NCBI GenBank assembly: GCA_907165135.1
Contig: OU015570.1
Span: forward strand, 2,852,376-2,916,375
Direction of reading: 5' to 3'
DNA length: 64,000 nt
Origin: Oikopleura dioica
Lineage: Eukaryota > Chordata > Appendicularia > Copelata > Oikopleuridae
Shown: in pieces, positions 18,259 to 31,888 of the stretch
Numbering within the stretch: the stretch's first letter is position 1
How the letters are laid out: each line of letters opens with the position of its first letter
Translations under genes and position numbers: made by a program
The notes under the pieces: generated by a model
Databases searched by the model: none
The model's input: only the letters and a program-made list of their open reading frames with translations
What the model was told of the DNA's origin: nothing

Positions 18259-20482
18259 GTAATTTTAAATGCTTAAGTAGTTTTCAATGCATTTCGAAGC
18301 GTTTATAAATTTTCTAAAAATATTTATCGACGATTTCAGGAAAATTTTCTTAAAAGTGATTATTAATGCATTCTAGGGGTAGGGTACACGGTCAAGTCTC
18401 AGAATCGGTTCTTGACCATTTCTTCTGAATCTTCATGAAATTCTGAGCAAAACACCCTGTATGAGTATTTTCTCTATCTCGACCCATTTTCGCAAAAATT
18501 GCAGTTGTAAATGGTAAAATTAATGCATTTTGGCTAGAAGGCGGAAATTTTAAAATTTTTACAATTAAAATGGACAGAAAATCGTGAGCGTGCATCCGTC
18601 TAACGAATAGGGTAAAAATCAAATAAATATTTAAACCCGCTTTTACGCAATATAAGCTAAATTGCATTCCAAAAAGACTAGAAAATATTTTTACCAATAT
18701 TTTTTCGTTTGATGCTGATTTGCATTCAAAAAAGTCCAAAAATATTTTAACCCCTTTTCTCGCGTTTTGAGCTGATTTGCAGTCCAAAAAAAATTGACCC
18801 TTTTTTTTGACAGCAACACAGGCGGAAATTCGAAAAAACAGGCTTTAATATTTTTTAAATTTCTTGGACTTATTATCAACTTTAAACCGTGCACGCAGTG
18901 CATCAGTGTCACGCATAGACTGGGTCCGTACACAAAAATTCTAACTTTTTTATCCATCAAGTAAATGATTTATAATTTTTAGGGGTTAATTAGATGGCCT
19001 TAACAAATATAAAAAAAAACATTTTTTCATAAATTTTGAAAAAGGGTTGAGGAGTAAATCGCCAAAATAGGCTGAAAAAAGGCCTTCTCCATCGATTTAA
19101 AAAAATTATATAATTTCAAGTTATGTAAAAAGGGGGATTTTTACTTTAATCTTCCATAAAAAAGTTTGAAACACGTAGAGAACATGTTCAAATTGACGAA
19201 GAAAGCTCAGGAATGCGCCTTTTTGCGGCGTGCCGCGCGTGCAGCGCCTCACTTTTCTTATTTGGATGTCGTAGGGTGAGACTCAACGTAATCATGATGG
19301 TGACTCAACGTAAAAAGAAAAATACCACGCTCAGAATAATTTGAAAATATAAAAGGTTTTTTATTTATATTAATTAAATGTAAACTCATTAAAATTAAGT
19401 CTTTAAATAATAAAATAAATTTAGAATAAAAACAAATTTTAATTTGAATAAAATATTAATCTTTTTTTAATAAATCATATTATGAATTAATAGTAAATTA
19501 TAATTTCTCAGCCCCATCCATGGCAAATTTAAATTAAGGTGCTTGACGGCCCTTCGGGCCGTCTCATCCCCATTCCTGGCAAATTTAAATTAAGGGGCCT
19601 GACAAAGGCCGGTCCAGTCCCCAACCCCTCCCACTCCCTTTTCCAAATTTATTTTTATTCAACCGTTTTTATTTTTTCTTATGGTTTATGTTTAATTTTA
19701 AAAAAGCTCCCCTCACCCATAATTTGTCTTGAAAATTATTTATCAATATCAAATGATTATTATTTTTGAAAAAACTAAGAGAGCTTTATTATCTAGCTCT
19801 CAAATTTTCGCAAATTTGCGCGGCCACATCGGCGAAATTTACAGTTTTTTGTAAATTACGGGCGAGGGAGTGGGTGTTTCAGATTTTTAAAACGAATTTG
19901 AGTTAAGCTCGTTCTTCCGGTCATATTTGTACCTTCAAATTTTTTGAAGTCGATGGAGAGCATATTGAACCCGAAAATGCCCATTATTGACTCATCATAT
20001 CTTTTCAACCCTTTAGTTTAGGAAAAATTAGAAGAGCAAAATCACTTAGATAAACTGTTTTTTAATAATAACATATATAATAATATATATAATAATAACA
20101 TTATAATATAACATATTAGAAAATCAAAAGATCGAGCGATTATTTCGGGTACCTAATTTTTGTGTACGGACCCTACCCATAGGGTAAAAATCAAATATAT
20201 ATTCAAACTCGCTTTCACGCAATTTAAGCTAAATTGCATTCCAAAAAACTAGAAAATATTTTTACCCATGTTTTTCGTTTGATGCTGATTTGCAGTCAAA
20301 AAGTCCAAAAATATTTTATCCCCTTTTCTCGCGTTTTGAGCTGATTTGCAGTCCAAAAATAATTGACCTTTTTTGACAGCAAATCAGGCGGAAATTCGAA
20401 AAACAGGCTTTAATATTTTTTGAATTTCTTGGACTTATTATCAACTTTAAACCGTGCACGCAGTGCATCCGTGTCACGCATA

Positions 20483-21057
20483 GACGCGCTTTTTTACGGT
20501 TGGATTCTTATAACATTTGATTGAGTTAACCAAATCTGGAGTTTTTGGGATCAAAATGATCCTCTCGAAAAATTATAATTTTCTAATGCATTAGATTTTG
20601 AAAATTAAGTACCAATTTTCCGGAAATGATTTTAGGTACTCTAAAATATCGTTAGATCGGGACGAAACTAGTACCAGAAAGATCGCCAGAAATTTTCATG
20701 AAGAATGGTACTCAATTTGCTTCGTTTCGAACGTGTCCTTACAAAATAGACGGTAATTGTATTTCAGTACTTTTGGGTATCTTGAGATTGTGATAAAATG
20801 CTCAAAAAGATAGATTATAGTCTGGTTATAGTATCAATCTTCATGAAATTTTATGGCGATCTTTTGGTACTAGTTTCGTCCCGATTGAACAACATTTAGG
20901 GGTACCTAAAATCACTTCCGGAAAATTGGTACCTAATTTTCAAAAACTAATGCATTGGAAAATTTTTATTTTTCGAGAGGATCACTTTGAGCCCATAAAC
21001 TCCAGGTTTGATTAACTCTATCAAAAGTTATAAAATCCAACCGCAAAAAAGCGCGTC
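20483..21057. mobile_element. 575-bp foldback element with long inverted repeats
   Basis: The two halves are imperfect inverted copies over about 240 bp each: GACGCGCTTTTTTACGGTTG at the left end and CAACCGCAAAAAAGCGCGTC at the right. The 3-bp sequence ATA flanks it (20480-20482 and 21058-21060). An empty site (CACGCATAGGGTAAAAATTC) is seen in the window at ~25741-25760. Confidence 0.75.
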
Positions 21058-22173
21058 ATAGGGTAAAAATCAAAAAATATTTAAACCCGCTTTTACGCAA
21101 TTTAAGCTAAATTGCATTCCAAAAATCTAGAAAATATTTTTACCCATGTTTTTTTCGTTTGATGCTGATTTGCAGTCCAAAAAGAAAATTGACCCTTTTT
21201 TTGACAGCAACATAGGCGGAAATTCGAAAAAACAGGCTTTAATATTTCTTTGAATTTCTTGGACTTATTATCACCTGAAAACTATTTTTTGAAAAATATA
21301 TTCAAACTCGTTTTTGGCGTTTGTTGGTCATTTTGAATCCATTTTTATCGCAAAATGATTGTGACCCGTTTTTTCGTTTTCAGGTGATACTGAGTGCAAA
21401 AATTCAAAAATATTTTAACCTGCTTTTCTGCGTTTTCAGATTGAAAACAGTTTTTGTATTTTTGGACTAAACATCAGCTTATAGTGCAAAAACGGGAAAA
21501 AGAACAGGTTAAATTGACTTTAACCTCTAACGGACCGTTAGGCTCGCCATGAAATCTTGAAGTCGCGAGCGAGTATGTTTTTCTGATTCCCCATGTTCTA
21601 AAACCCAAAAGTCTCCATATAACCACACCCTTAAACTCAGCCAAAAAATTTTAGAGGGAATTTTTGATAAAAATGGCTCTTTTTCGGGGTCTCATTGCTT
21701 AACCGAAAAAATAAACAAAGAAAACCTCTCAAAACTCCTTATATTTGATATAAATATAAAGCTGAGAGTCTGAGCTTTAATTAGCAGTATTGGTTCGGGC
21801 TCTATCTAAGAATTTTTAGCGAAAAAATGGCCTTTTTGAGAAAAATCAAAAATTGACGTTATTTTTTATCAATCATTTAATTTTTTCTGTAGTTTACTTC
21901 GATTCTCCCCAGATCTGAGACTAGACTCTTACAGAATGAAGCCTTGCGCTTCTTTCAAGTAGTTTGCCGGGTCGGGAAAACTTGGGGAACTCGAGATATC
22001 CAAGGTTTTCTGGTTAAAATTAGGCCGAAAAACTGTGAATTTGAGGGATTTTAAGTAGGATTTTATTTGGATTTCTGGGCAAAATCTTGATCCCAACTTC
22101 GTAAATAGCTTATTCAAAAGAGCATAAAAAGTTATGCTCGAAAAATTGAAAAATGTTGAAATTTCCGGAGAAA

Positions 22174-22190
22174 TGACGTCATGGCACGTG
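22174..22190. promoter_or_regulatory. CRE-like plus E-box motif pair in the unit
   Basis: TGACGTCA (22174-22181) and CACGTG (22185-22190) stand 3 bp apart and recur at 26871-26887 and in the other copies. They are consensus sites for bZIP and bHLH factors. No transcript is evident, so use is unproven. Confidence 0.3.
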
Positions 22191-23531
22191 ATCGAAGTCC
22201 GAAAACAGGATTTTGGACCTAGCTCTAGAATTTTTCCCCAAGACTTACGGCTGACAGAGACATATCATACGAATCAGGAAAAAACGGGGATCATTTTAAG
22301 GTGCAATTCGTAGGGGAGAATTGACATCGACTTTTTTTTGGCGAGTCTAACCCTTTCATGTTTTTCCGCGCTTTCATCTGATTTGCAGGCCAAGAAAATA
22401 TTTTTTCCGGTTTTTTCATTCATAGCTGATTAGGAGAGAGGCTGCGAACAAAATTCTGGCTTAAAACGAAGTTTTGACCACATTTTTGCACGATTTACGA
22501 TAACCATCACTAAATAAATTATCTGACGATTTTTACTTTGGAGACTTTGAAGATAGGTGAAACTATTTTTCATCGAAAATTATTGTTATTCTTGAAAATT
22601 CTCTCAATTTTCCGTCTAAAAGTATAAATTTATAAAAAAAGATTGCTCTCGAATTCTGCTTGGGAGACGCAAATGAAAATTTCAGTATAAGGGTCGAAAT
22701 TATTTTGCGCCGTGAAGGGCTTTCAAATCACCTGGATACGCCAAAAACGGATTTTAATTTTTTGATGTTTTTGACTGCAAACCGCGAAAATACGAGAAAA
22801 ATATTTTTAATTTTTTGAGCTTATTATCGCCTTAAATGCCAAAAACGGGTCAAAACCTGTTCTTAAAGCCGTTTTTTTCATTTAGCGGATTCACAGTCAA
22901 AAATAAAAAATATTTAAACCCGTTATCTTGCGTTATCAGGAGATTTTAAGTCAATTTGATATCGAAAGCAAAATGTCCTAAGAATGTCTCTCAACTGCTA
23001 GAATGCAAATCACATGCGATAAAATAGAAACTCAATTTTTAATTAAAACGATGTGGCGGTGGATGTATTTGTGGAAAGAATGATTTTTCGAAAGCAGAAA
23101 TTTTTGAAATTTCATATGCAGATGTTTTTCAATAACAATAACATTTCCATAAAAGGAAAATTTCGCGTCCTCGTTGTTTTTCATTCGCAGCGCGCATTAC
23201 GCGCGATTGTTTTTCTTTCCCAAATGCTCCAAATAACCGCACCAAACACCACCAAATCGCTTCTTTTCTTATCACTGCAACTCAAGATTCTCACTATGTG
23301 ACCTCAAGAATTGACAGTAATTTCCAGTTTTAGTCCAGATCTAAATTCGTCGTCGTTTCCATAGCAAGTTTCGTTGTCCAAGTGGTAGTTGTTGTAGTTG
23401 TTGTCATCACCGTCGTCCGAAATGGCCGTTGTGTAGTTGCGTAACAAGCTCAAAAGTTTGGATTACCTAGAGGCGCTCATTTCCGCGGTTGACCGTTTTG
23501 GCATTTTCTTGCCCGGGCACTTTGCGGAAAG

Positions 23532-23561
23532 CCGGACATAAACCACCAATTTTATGTCCGG
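23532..23561. repeat. 11-bp perfect hairpin CCGGACATAAA
   Basis: CCGGACATAAA (23532-23542) and TTTATGTCCGG (23551-23561) form a stem with an 8-nt loop. Present in copy 2 and in the inverted copy. In the copy at ~48430 the right arm is deleted together with adjacent bases. Confidence 0.7.
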
Positions 23562-23751
23562 AAGCCTAGCTAGTAAGAGCAATAATTCAAGTGAAGACAT
23601 AGAAGAGAACCAAGTTGTCGGCGTCGTAGAAGCAAAATCCGTCGATTATTAATTTACCTTTTTGTACTGTCAATAATTATGAACAAATAGTGATTTTTTA
23701 ACTAGAGCTTTGTCATCCTTTTTCATGCAATAAGAAATAATGAAAGAAAAC

Positions 23752-24239
23752 GGTAGACGCTTGTTATGTCCCCGAATTTCCCGAATGTCCCCGAATGTCC
23801 CGAATGTCCCCGAATGTCCCCGAATGTCCCCGAATGTCCCGAATGTCCCCGAATGTCCCCGAATGTCCCCGAATGTCCCGAATGTCCCGAATGTCTGCAA
23901 TCAGGACTAGACTAGACCGACAGGACTAGAGTTTGTATCAATGTCTCCGTCGGATCATGCAAAAATAGTGCAAAATAAGAACTCAATAAAAACTTTACCT
24001 TACTAACCCTAACGTTATTGTTTTCGCAAAATGTCAAAAGAAGGAAGCGCTCCGCGCAATTTGTGGTAGAAAACTCATTGAATTTAGCAAAATAATCGTC
24101 TCTAGAACAAAATTATTATGAAAAAATCTGTTTTTCCTTATGAAAAGGTTTTTCTTTTTTGGCCTTTTATATAAAAAGTCGGGGACATTGGAGACATTCT
24201 GGACATTCGGGACATTCGGGGACATAACAAGGGCGTTCC
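23752..24239. mobile_element. 488-bp MITE with GTCCCCGAAT-array end (copy 1)
   Basis: Inverted ends share CTTGTTATGTCCCCGAAT (GGTAGACG... left, GGAACGCC... right). The left end continues into 12-13 units of GTCCCCGAAT/GTCCCGAAT (23766-23895). The 8-bp duplication AAGAAAAC flanks it (23744-23751 and 24240-24247). The interior shares GGAAGCGCTCCGCGC and GTAGAAAACTCA with the element at 17819. No transposase. Confidence 0.8.
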
Positions 24240-25747
24240 AAGAAAACCTGCCTTAGTTGAGATGATGTGAACACACGCGTACGTGCCAAAATAACAAAAT
24301 AAACAGATGTATATTTTCCCCAAATTAATTTTGTTTTGTCAATAATCCCTAATTCACTTATCTTAATAAAAATTAACGGATCTTACCCACTAAGTTAGGA
24401 ATTATAGACGTGAAATGAAGAAACTTTTCGGTTTTACTCTGATCGATTTTTGATTATTTTGTGTGATTTCTAACTGGCGAAGACCGTGACTCTGGCAAGT
24501 TTAAACTAACCCCATCCCTGGCAAATTTAAATTACGGGGCTTGACGGTCCTACGGGCCGTCTCAGCCCCATCCCTGGCAAATTTAAATTAAGGGGCTTGA
24601 CAAAGGCCGGTCCAGTCCCCAACCCCTCCCACTTCCTTTTCCAAATTTATTTTTATTCACCCGTTTTTATTTTTTGTTATGGTTTATGTATAATTTTTTT
24701 AAAAACCTCCCGTCACCCTTAATTTGTCTTTAAAATTATTTATCAATATCAAATTATTATTATTTTTGAAAAAACGACGAGAGCTTTTATATAAGTGTAA
24801 AAAGTAACAATGATTTTTCGGTCATGCTTTGTTTGTGTGAGCCGTCATAATCAGAGAAAGTCAATATTGGTACGATCTTTACGGTCACCGATTTAAAGGT
24901 TATTTCGGTCATCAGTTGTCTTTTTAATTATCCTTAGCGCTATTCTCATCTAAGCAACAAACCGAAACGGTTTATTGACCGAGAATTATCACAGAGTGTA
25001 AGAGATAATTTGATTGCTGCGGAATTTTAAGGCGAGACAAGAAGATAAAAAGAATCTCGATGCGTTTTTCGGTATTTTTTATTAAAGTTAGTAAGTAGTT
25101 AAATGTTTAAGTAGTTTTCAATGCATTTCGAAGCGTTTATATATTTTATAAAAATATTAATCGACGATTTCAGGAAAATTTTTTAAAAAGATAATTAATG
25201 CATTAAAGGGGTAGGGTCCCCGTACACGGTCAAGTCTCAGAATCGGTTATTGACCATTTCTTCTGAATATTCATGAAATTCTGAGCAAAACACCCTGTAT
25301 GAGTTTTTCTCTATCTCAACCCATTTTCGCAAAAATTGCAGTTGTTAATGGTAAAATTAAAGCATATTGGCTAAAAGAGGTAAATTTTAAAATTTTTACA
25401 ATTAAAATGGACAGAAAATCATAAGCGTGCATCCGTGTAACGCAGAGGGTAAAAATGAAATAAATATTTAAACCCGCTTTTACGCAATTTAAGCTAAATT
25501 GCATTCCAAAAACTAGAAAATATTTTTACCCATGTTTTTCGTTTGATGCTGATTTGCAGTCAAAAAGTCCAAAAATATTTTATCCCCTTTTCTCGCGTTT
25601 TGAGCTGATTTGCAGTCCAAAAATAATTGACCTTTTTTGACAGCAAATCAGGCGGAAATTCGAAAAACAGGCTTTAATATTTTTTTGAATTTCTTGGACT
25701 TATTATCAACTTTAAACCGTGCACGCAGTGCATCCGTGTCACGCATA

Positions 25748-28700
25748 GGGTAAAAATTCAAAAAAATATTTAAACCCGCTTTTACGCAATTTAAGCTAAA
25801 TTGCATTCCAAAAAATCTAGAAAATATTTTTACCCATGTTTTTTTCGTTTGATGCTGATTTGCAGTCCAAAAGAAAATTGACCCTTTTTGACAGCAACAT
25901 AGGCGGAAATTCGAAAAACAGGCTTTAATATTTCTTTGAATTTCTTGGACTTATTATCACCTGAAAACTATTTTTTGAAAAATATATTCAAACTCGTTTT
26001 TGGCGTTTGTAGGTCATTTTGAATCCATTTTTATCGCAAAATGATTGTGACCCGTTTTTTCGTTTTCAGGTGTTACTGAGTGCAAAAATTCAAAAAATAT
26101 TTTAACCTGCTTTTCTGCGTTTTCAGATTGAAAACAGTTTTTGTATTTTTTGGACTAAACATCAGCTTATAGTGCAAAAAAACGGGAAAAAAGAACAGGT
26201 TAAATTGACTTTAACCTCTAACGGACCGTTAGGCTCGCCATGAAATCTTGAAGTCGCGAGCGAGTATGTTTTTCTGATTCCCCTTGTTCTAAAACCCAAA
26301 AGTCTCCATATAACCACACCCTTAAACTCAGCCAAAAAAATTTTAGAGGGAATTTTTGATAAAAATGGCTCTTTTTCGGGGTCTCATTGCTTAACCGAAA
26401 AAATAAACAAAGAAAACCTCTCAAAACTCCTTATATTTGATATAAATATAAAGCTGAGAGTCTGAGCTTTAATTAGCAGTATTGGTTCGGGCTCTATCTA
26501 AGAATTTTTAGCGAAAAAAAATGGCCTTTTTTGAGAAAAAATCAAAAATTGACGTTATTTTTTATCAATCATTTAATTTTTTTCTGTAGTTTACTTCGAT
26601 TCTCCCCAGATCTGAGACTAGACTCTTACAGAATGAAGCCTTGCGCTTCTTTCAAGTAGTTTGCCGGGTCGGGAAAACTTGGGGAACTCGAGATATCCAA
26701 GGTTTTCTGGTTAAAATTAGGCCGAAAAACTGTGAATTTGAGGGATTTTAAGTAGGATTTTATTTGGATTTCTGGGCAAAATCTTGATCCCAACTTCGTA
26801 AATAGCTTATTCAAAAGAGCATAAAAAGTTATGCTCGAAAAATTGAAAAATGTTGAAATTTCCGGAGAAATGACGTCATGGCACGTGATCGAAGTCCGAA
26901 AACAGGATTTTGGACCTAGCTCTAGAATTTTTCCCCAAGACTTACGGCTGACAGAGACATATCATACGAATCAGGAAAAAACGGGGATCATTTTAAGGTG
27001 CAATTCGTAGGGGAGAATTGACATCGACTTTTTTGGCGAGTCTAACCCTTTCATGTTTTTCCGCGCTTTCATCTGATTTGCAGGCCAAGAAAATATTTTT
27101 TCCGGTTTTTTCATTCATAGCTGATTAGGAGAGAGGCTGCGAACAAAATTCTGGCTTAAAACGAAGTTTTGACCACATTTTTGCACGATTTACGATAACC
27201 ATCACTAAATAAATTATCTGACGATTTTTACTTTGGAGACTTTGAAGATAGGTGAAACTATTTTTCATCGAAAATTATTGTTATTCTTGAAAATTCTCTC
27301 AATTTTCCGTCTAAAAGTATAAATTTATAAAAAAGATTGCTCTCGAATTCTGCTTGGGAGACGCAAATGAAAATTTCAGTATAAGGGTCGAAATTATTTT
27401 GCGCCGTGAAGGGCTTTCAAATCACCTGGATACGCCAAAAACGGATTTTAATTTTTTGATGTTTTTGACTGCAAACCGCGAAAATACGAGAAAAATATTT
27501 TTAATTTTTTGAGCTTATTATCGCCTTAAATGCCAAAAAACGGGTCAAAACCTGTTCTTAAAGCCGTTTTTTCATTTAGCGGATTCACAGTCAAAAAATA
27601 AAAAATATTTAAACCCGTTATCTTGCGTTATCAGGAGATTTTAAGTCAATTTGATATCGAAAGCAAAATGTCCTAAGAATGTCTCTCAACTGCTAGAATG
27701 CAAATCACATGCGATAAAATAGAAACTCAATTTTTAATTAAAACGATGTGGCGGTGGATGTATTTGTGGAAAGAATGATTTTTCGAAAGCAGAAATTTTT
27801 GAAATTTCATATGCAGATGTTTTTCAATAACAATAACATTTCCATAAAAGGAAAATTTCGCGTCCTCGTTGTTTTTCATTCGCAGCGCGCATTACGCGCG
27901 ATTGTTTTTCTTTCCCAAATGCTCCAAATAACCGCACCAAACACCACCAAATCGCTTCTTTTCTTATCACTGCAACTCAAGATTCTCACTATGTGACCTC
28001 AAGAATTGACAGTAATTTCCAGTTTTAGTCCAGATCTAAATTCGTCGTCGTTTCCATAGCAAGTTTCGTTGTCCAAGTGGTAGTTGTTGTAGTTGTTGTC
28101 ATCACCGTCGTCCGAAATGGCCGTTGTGTAGTTGCGTAACAAGCTCAAAAGTTTGGATTACCTAGAGGCGCTCATTTCCGCGGTTGACCGTTTTGGCATT
28201 TTCTTGCCCGGGCACTTTGCGGAAAGCCGGACATAAACCACCAATTTTATGTCCGGAAGCCTAGCTAGTAAGAGCAATAATTCAAGTGAAGACATAGAAG
28301 AGAACCAAGTTGTCGGCGTCGTAGAAGCAAAATCCGTCGATTATTAATTTACCTTTTGTACTGTCAATAATTATGAACAAATAGTGATTTTTTAACTAGA
28401 GCTTTGTCATCCTTTTTCATGCAATAAGAAATAATGAAAGAAAACGGTAGACGCTTGTTATGTCCCCGAATTTCCCGAATGTCCCCGAATGTCCCGAATG
28501 TCCCCGAATGTCCCCGAATGTCCCCGAATGTCCCGAATGTCCCCGAATGTCCCCGAATGTCCCCGAATGTCCCGAATGTCCCGAATGTCTGCAATCAGGA
28601 CTAGACTAGACCGACAGGACTAGAGTTTGTATCAATGTCTCCGTCGGATCATGCAAAAATAGTGCAAAATAAGAACTCAATAAAAACTTTACCTTACTAA

Positions 28701-30143
28701 CCCTAACGTTATTGTTTTCGCAAAATGTCAAAAGAAGGAAGCGCTCCGCGCAATTTGTGGTAGAAAACTCATTGAATTTAGCAAAATAATCGTCTCTAGA
28801 ACAAAATTATTATGAAAAATCTGTTTTTCCTTATGAAAAGGTTTTTCTTTTTTTGGCCTTTTATATAAAAAGTCGGGGACATTGGAGACATTCTGGACAT
28901 TCGGGACATTCGGGGACATAACAAGGGCGTTCCAAGAAAACCTGCCTTAGTTGAGATGATGTGAACACACGCGTACGTGCCAAAATAACAAAATAAACAG
29001 ATGTATATTTTCCCCAAATTAATTTTGTTTTGTCAATAATCCCTAATTCACTTATCTTAATAAAAATTAACGGATCTTACCCACTAAGTTAGGAATTATA
29101 GACGTGAAATGAAGAAACTTTTCGGTTTTACTCTGATCGATTTTTGATTATTTTGTGTGATTTCTAACTGGCGAAGACCGTGACTCTGGCAAGTTTAAAC
29201 TAACCCCATCCCTGGCAAATTTAAATTACGGGGCTTGACGGTCCTACGGGCCGTCTCAGCCCCATCCCTGGCAAATTTAAATTAAGGGGCTTGACAAAGG
29301 CCGGTCCAGTCCCCAACCCCTCCCACTTCCTTTTCCAAATTTATTTTTATTCACCCGTTTTTATTTTTTGTTATGGTTTATGTATAATTTTTTAAAAACC
29401 TCCCGTCACCCTTAATTTGTCTTTAAAATTATTTATCAATATCAAATTATTATTATTTTTGAAAAAACGACGAGAGCTTTTATATAAGTGTAAAAAGTAA
29501 CAATGATTTTTCGGTCATGCTTTGTTTGTGTGAGCCGTCATAATCAGAGAAAGTCAATATTGGTACGATCTTTACGGTCACCGATTTAAAGGTTATTTCG
29601 GTCATCAGTTGTCTTTTTAATTATCCTTAGCGCTATTCTCATCTAAGCAACAAACCGAAACGGTTTATTGACCGAGAATTATCACAGAGTGTAAGAGATA
29701 ATTTGATTGCTGCGGAATTTTAAGGCGAGACAAGAAGATAAAAAAGAATCTCGATGCGTTTTTCGGTATTTTTTTATTAAAGTTAGTAAGTAGTTAAATG
29801 TTTAAGTAGTTTTCAATGCATTTCGAAGCGTTTATATATTTTATAAAAATATTAATCGACGATTTCAGGAAAATTTTTTTAAAAAGATAATTAATGCATT
29901 AAAGGGGTAGGGTCCCCGTACACGGTCAAGTCTCAGAATCGGTTATTGACCATTTCTTCTGAATATTCATGAAATTCTGAGCAAAACACCCTGTATGAGT
30001 TTTTCTCTATCTCAACCCATTTTCGCAAAAATTGCAGTTGTTAATGGTAAAATTAAAGCATATTGGCTAAAAGAGGTAAATTTTAAAATTTTTACAATTA
30101 AAATGGACAGAAAATCATAAGCGTGCATCCGTGTAACGCAGAG
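25748..30143 (+). repeat. subtelomeric tandem unit, copy 2 (~4.40 kb)
   Basis: Aligns along its length with copy 1 but lacks about 295 bp at its right end (one block of the ~58-bp repeats). Most differences are homopolymer lengths. Confidence 0.85.
28446..28933. mobile_element. array-ended MITE (copy 2)
   Basis: Same ends, same AAGAAAAC duplication (28438-28445 and 28934-28941) and same length as 23752-24239, so it was copied with the unit rather than inserted anew. Confidence 0.8.
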
Positions 30144-31888
30144 GGTAAAAATGAAATAAATATTTAAACCCGCTTTTACGCAATTTAAGCTAAATTGCAT
30201 TCCAAAAAATCTAGAAAATATTTTTACCCATGTTTTTTTCGTTTGATGCTGATTTGCAGTCCAAAAAGAAAATTGACCCTTTTTTGACAGCAACATAGGC
30301 GGAAATTCGAAAAACAGGCTTTAATATTTCTTTGAATTTCTTGGACTTATTATCACCTGAAAACTATTTTTTTTGAAAAAATATATTCAAACTCGTTTTT
30401 GGCGTTTGTAGGTCATTTTGAATCCATTTTTATCGCAAAATGATTGTGACCCGTTTTTTTTCGTTTTCAGGTGTTACTGAGTGCAAAAAATTCAAAAAAT
30501 ATTTTAACCTGCTTTTCTGCGTTTTCAGATTGAAAACAGTTTTTGTATTTTTTGGACTAAACATCAGCTTATAGTGCAAAAAAACGGGAAAAAAGAACAG
30601 GTTAAATTGACTTTAACCTCTAACGGACCGTTAGGCTCGCCATGAAATCTTGAAGTCGCGAGCGAGTATGTTTTTCTGATTCCCCTTGTTCTAAAACCCA
30701 AAAGTCTCCATATAACCACACCCTTAAACTCAGCCAAAAAAATTTTAGAGGGAATTTTTGATAAAAATGGCTCTTTTTCGGGGTCTCATTGCTTAACCGA
30801 AAAAATAAACAAAGAAAACCTCTCAAAACTCCTTATATTTGATATAAATATAAAGCTGAGAGTCTGAGCTTTAATTAGCAGTATTGGTTCGGGCTCTATC
30901 TAAGAATTTTTAGCGAAAAAAAATGGCCTTTTTTGAGAAAAAATCAAAAATTGACGTTATTTTTTATCAATCATTTAATTTTTTTCTGTAGTTTACTTCG
31001 ATTCTCCCCAGATCTGAGACTAGACTCTTACAGAATGAAGCCTTGCGCTTCTTTCAAGTAGTTTGCCGGGTCGGGAAAACTTGGGGAACTCGAGATATCC
31101 AAGGTTTTCTGGTTAAAATTAGGCCGAAAAACTGTGAATTTGAGGGATTTTAAGTAGGATTTTATTTGGATTTCTGGGCAAAATCTTGATCCCAACTTCG
31201 TAAATAGCTTATTCAAAAGAGCATAAAAAGTTATGCTCGAAAAATTGAAAAAATGTTGAAATTTCCGGAGAAATGACGTCATGGCACGTGATCGAAGTCC
31301 GAAAACAGGATTTTGGACCTAGCTCTAGAATTTTTTCCCCAAGACTTACGGCTGACAGAGACATATCATACGAATCAGGAAAAAACGGGGATCATTTTAA
31401 GGTGCAATTCGTAGGGGAGAATTGACATCGACTTTTTTTTGGCGAGTCTAACCCTTTCATGTTTTTCCGCGCTTTCATCTGATTTGCAGGCCAAGAAAAT
31501 ATTTTTTCCGGTTTTTTCATTCATAGCTGATTAGGAGAGAGGCTGCGAACAAAATTCTGGCTTAAAACGAAGTTTTGACCACATTTTTGCACGATTTACG
31601 ATAACCATCACTAAATAAATTATCTGACGATTTTTACTTTGGAGACTTTGAAGATAGGTGAAACTATTTTTCATCGAAAATTATTGTTATTCTTGAAAAT
31701 TCTCTCAATTTTCCGTCTAAAAGTATAAATTTATAAAAAAAAAAGATTGCTCTCGAATTCTGCTTGGGAGACGCAAATGAAAATTTCAGTATAAGGGTCG
31801 AAATTATTTTGCGCCGTGAAGGGCTTTCAAATCACCTGGATACGCCAAAAAACGGATTTTAATTTTTTTGATGTTTTTGACTGCAAAC
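30144..31888 (+). repeat. subtelomeric tandem unit, copy 3, left part
   Basis: Continues in register with copies 1 and 2 until the E1 retrotransposon insertion. The last five bases, CAAAC (31884-31888), are the E1 target duplication. Confidence 0.85.

Larger units (their letters stand above)
17520..21060 (+). repeat. diverged copy of the subtelomeric unit
   Basis: Blocks of this stretch match the tandem unit downstream: 17520-17800 corresponds to ~24810-25090, 18280-18950 to ~25110-25740, 19500-19770 to ~24510-24780, and 20163-20480 to ~25440-25745. The order is rearranged and two small elements (17819-18258, 20483-21057) are inserted. It contains ~58-bp degenerate repeats with the core GCTGATTTGCAGTCCAAAAA. 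Short ORFs inside are not supported as genes. Confidence 0.7.
21061..25747 (+). repeat. subtelomeric tandem unit, copy 1 (~4.69 kb)
   Basis: Nearly identical to 25748-30143 and to the split copy 30144-31888 plus 47667-49577. It contains ~58-bp degenerate repeats, a MITE (23752-24239), CCCTGGCAAATTTAAATTA motifs (~24510-24600) and a TGACGTCA-CACGTG motif pair. Short ORFs recur only because the copies are near-identical; none shows coding features. Confidence 0.85.

Noticed and set aside
23053-23301. 82-aa ORF (MAVDVFVERM...) conserved in four unit copies
   Set aside because: All copies are near-identical DNA duplicates, so conservation carries no coding signal; no domain and low-complexity neighbours.
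23760-23895. Regular 10-bp repeats as a possible CRISPR array
   Set aside because: There are no unique spacers; the units are contiguous tandem repeats forming a MITE end in a eukaryotic subtelomere.
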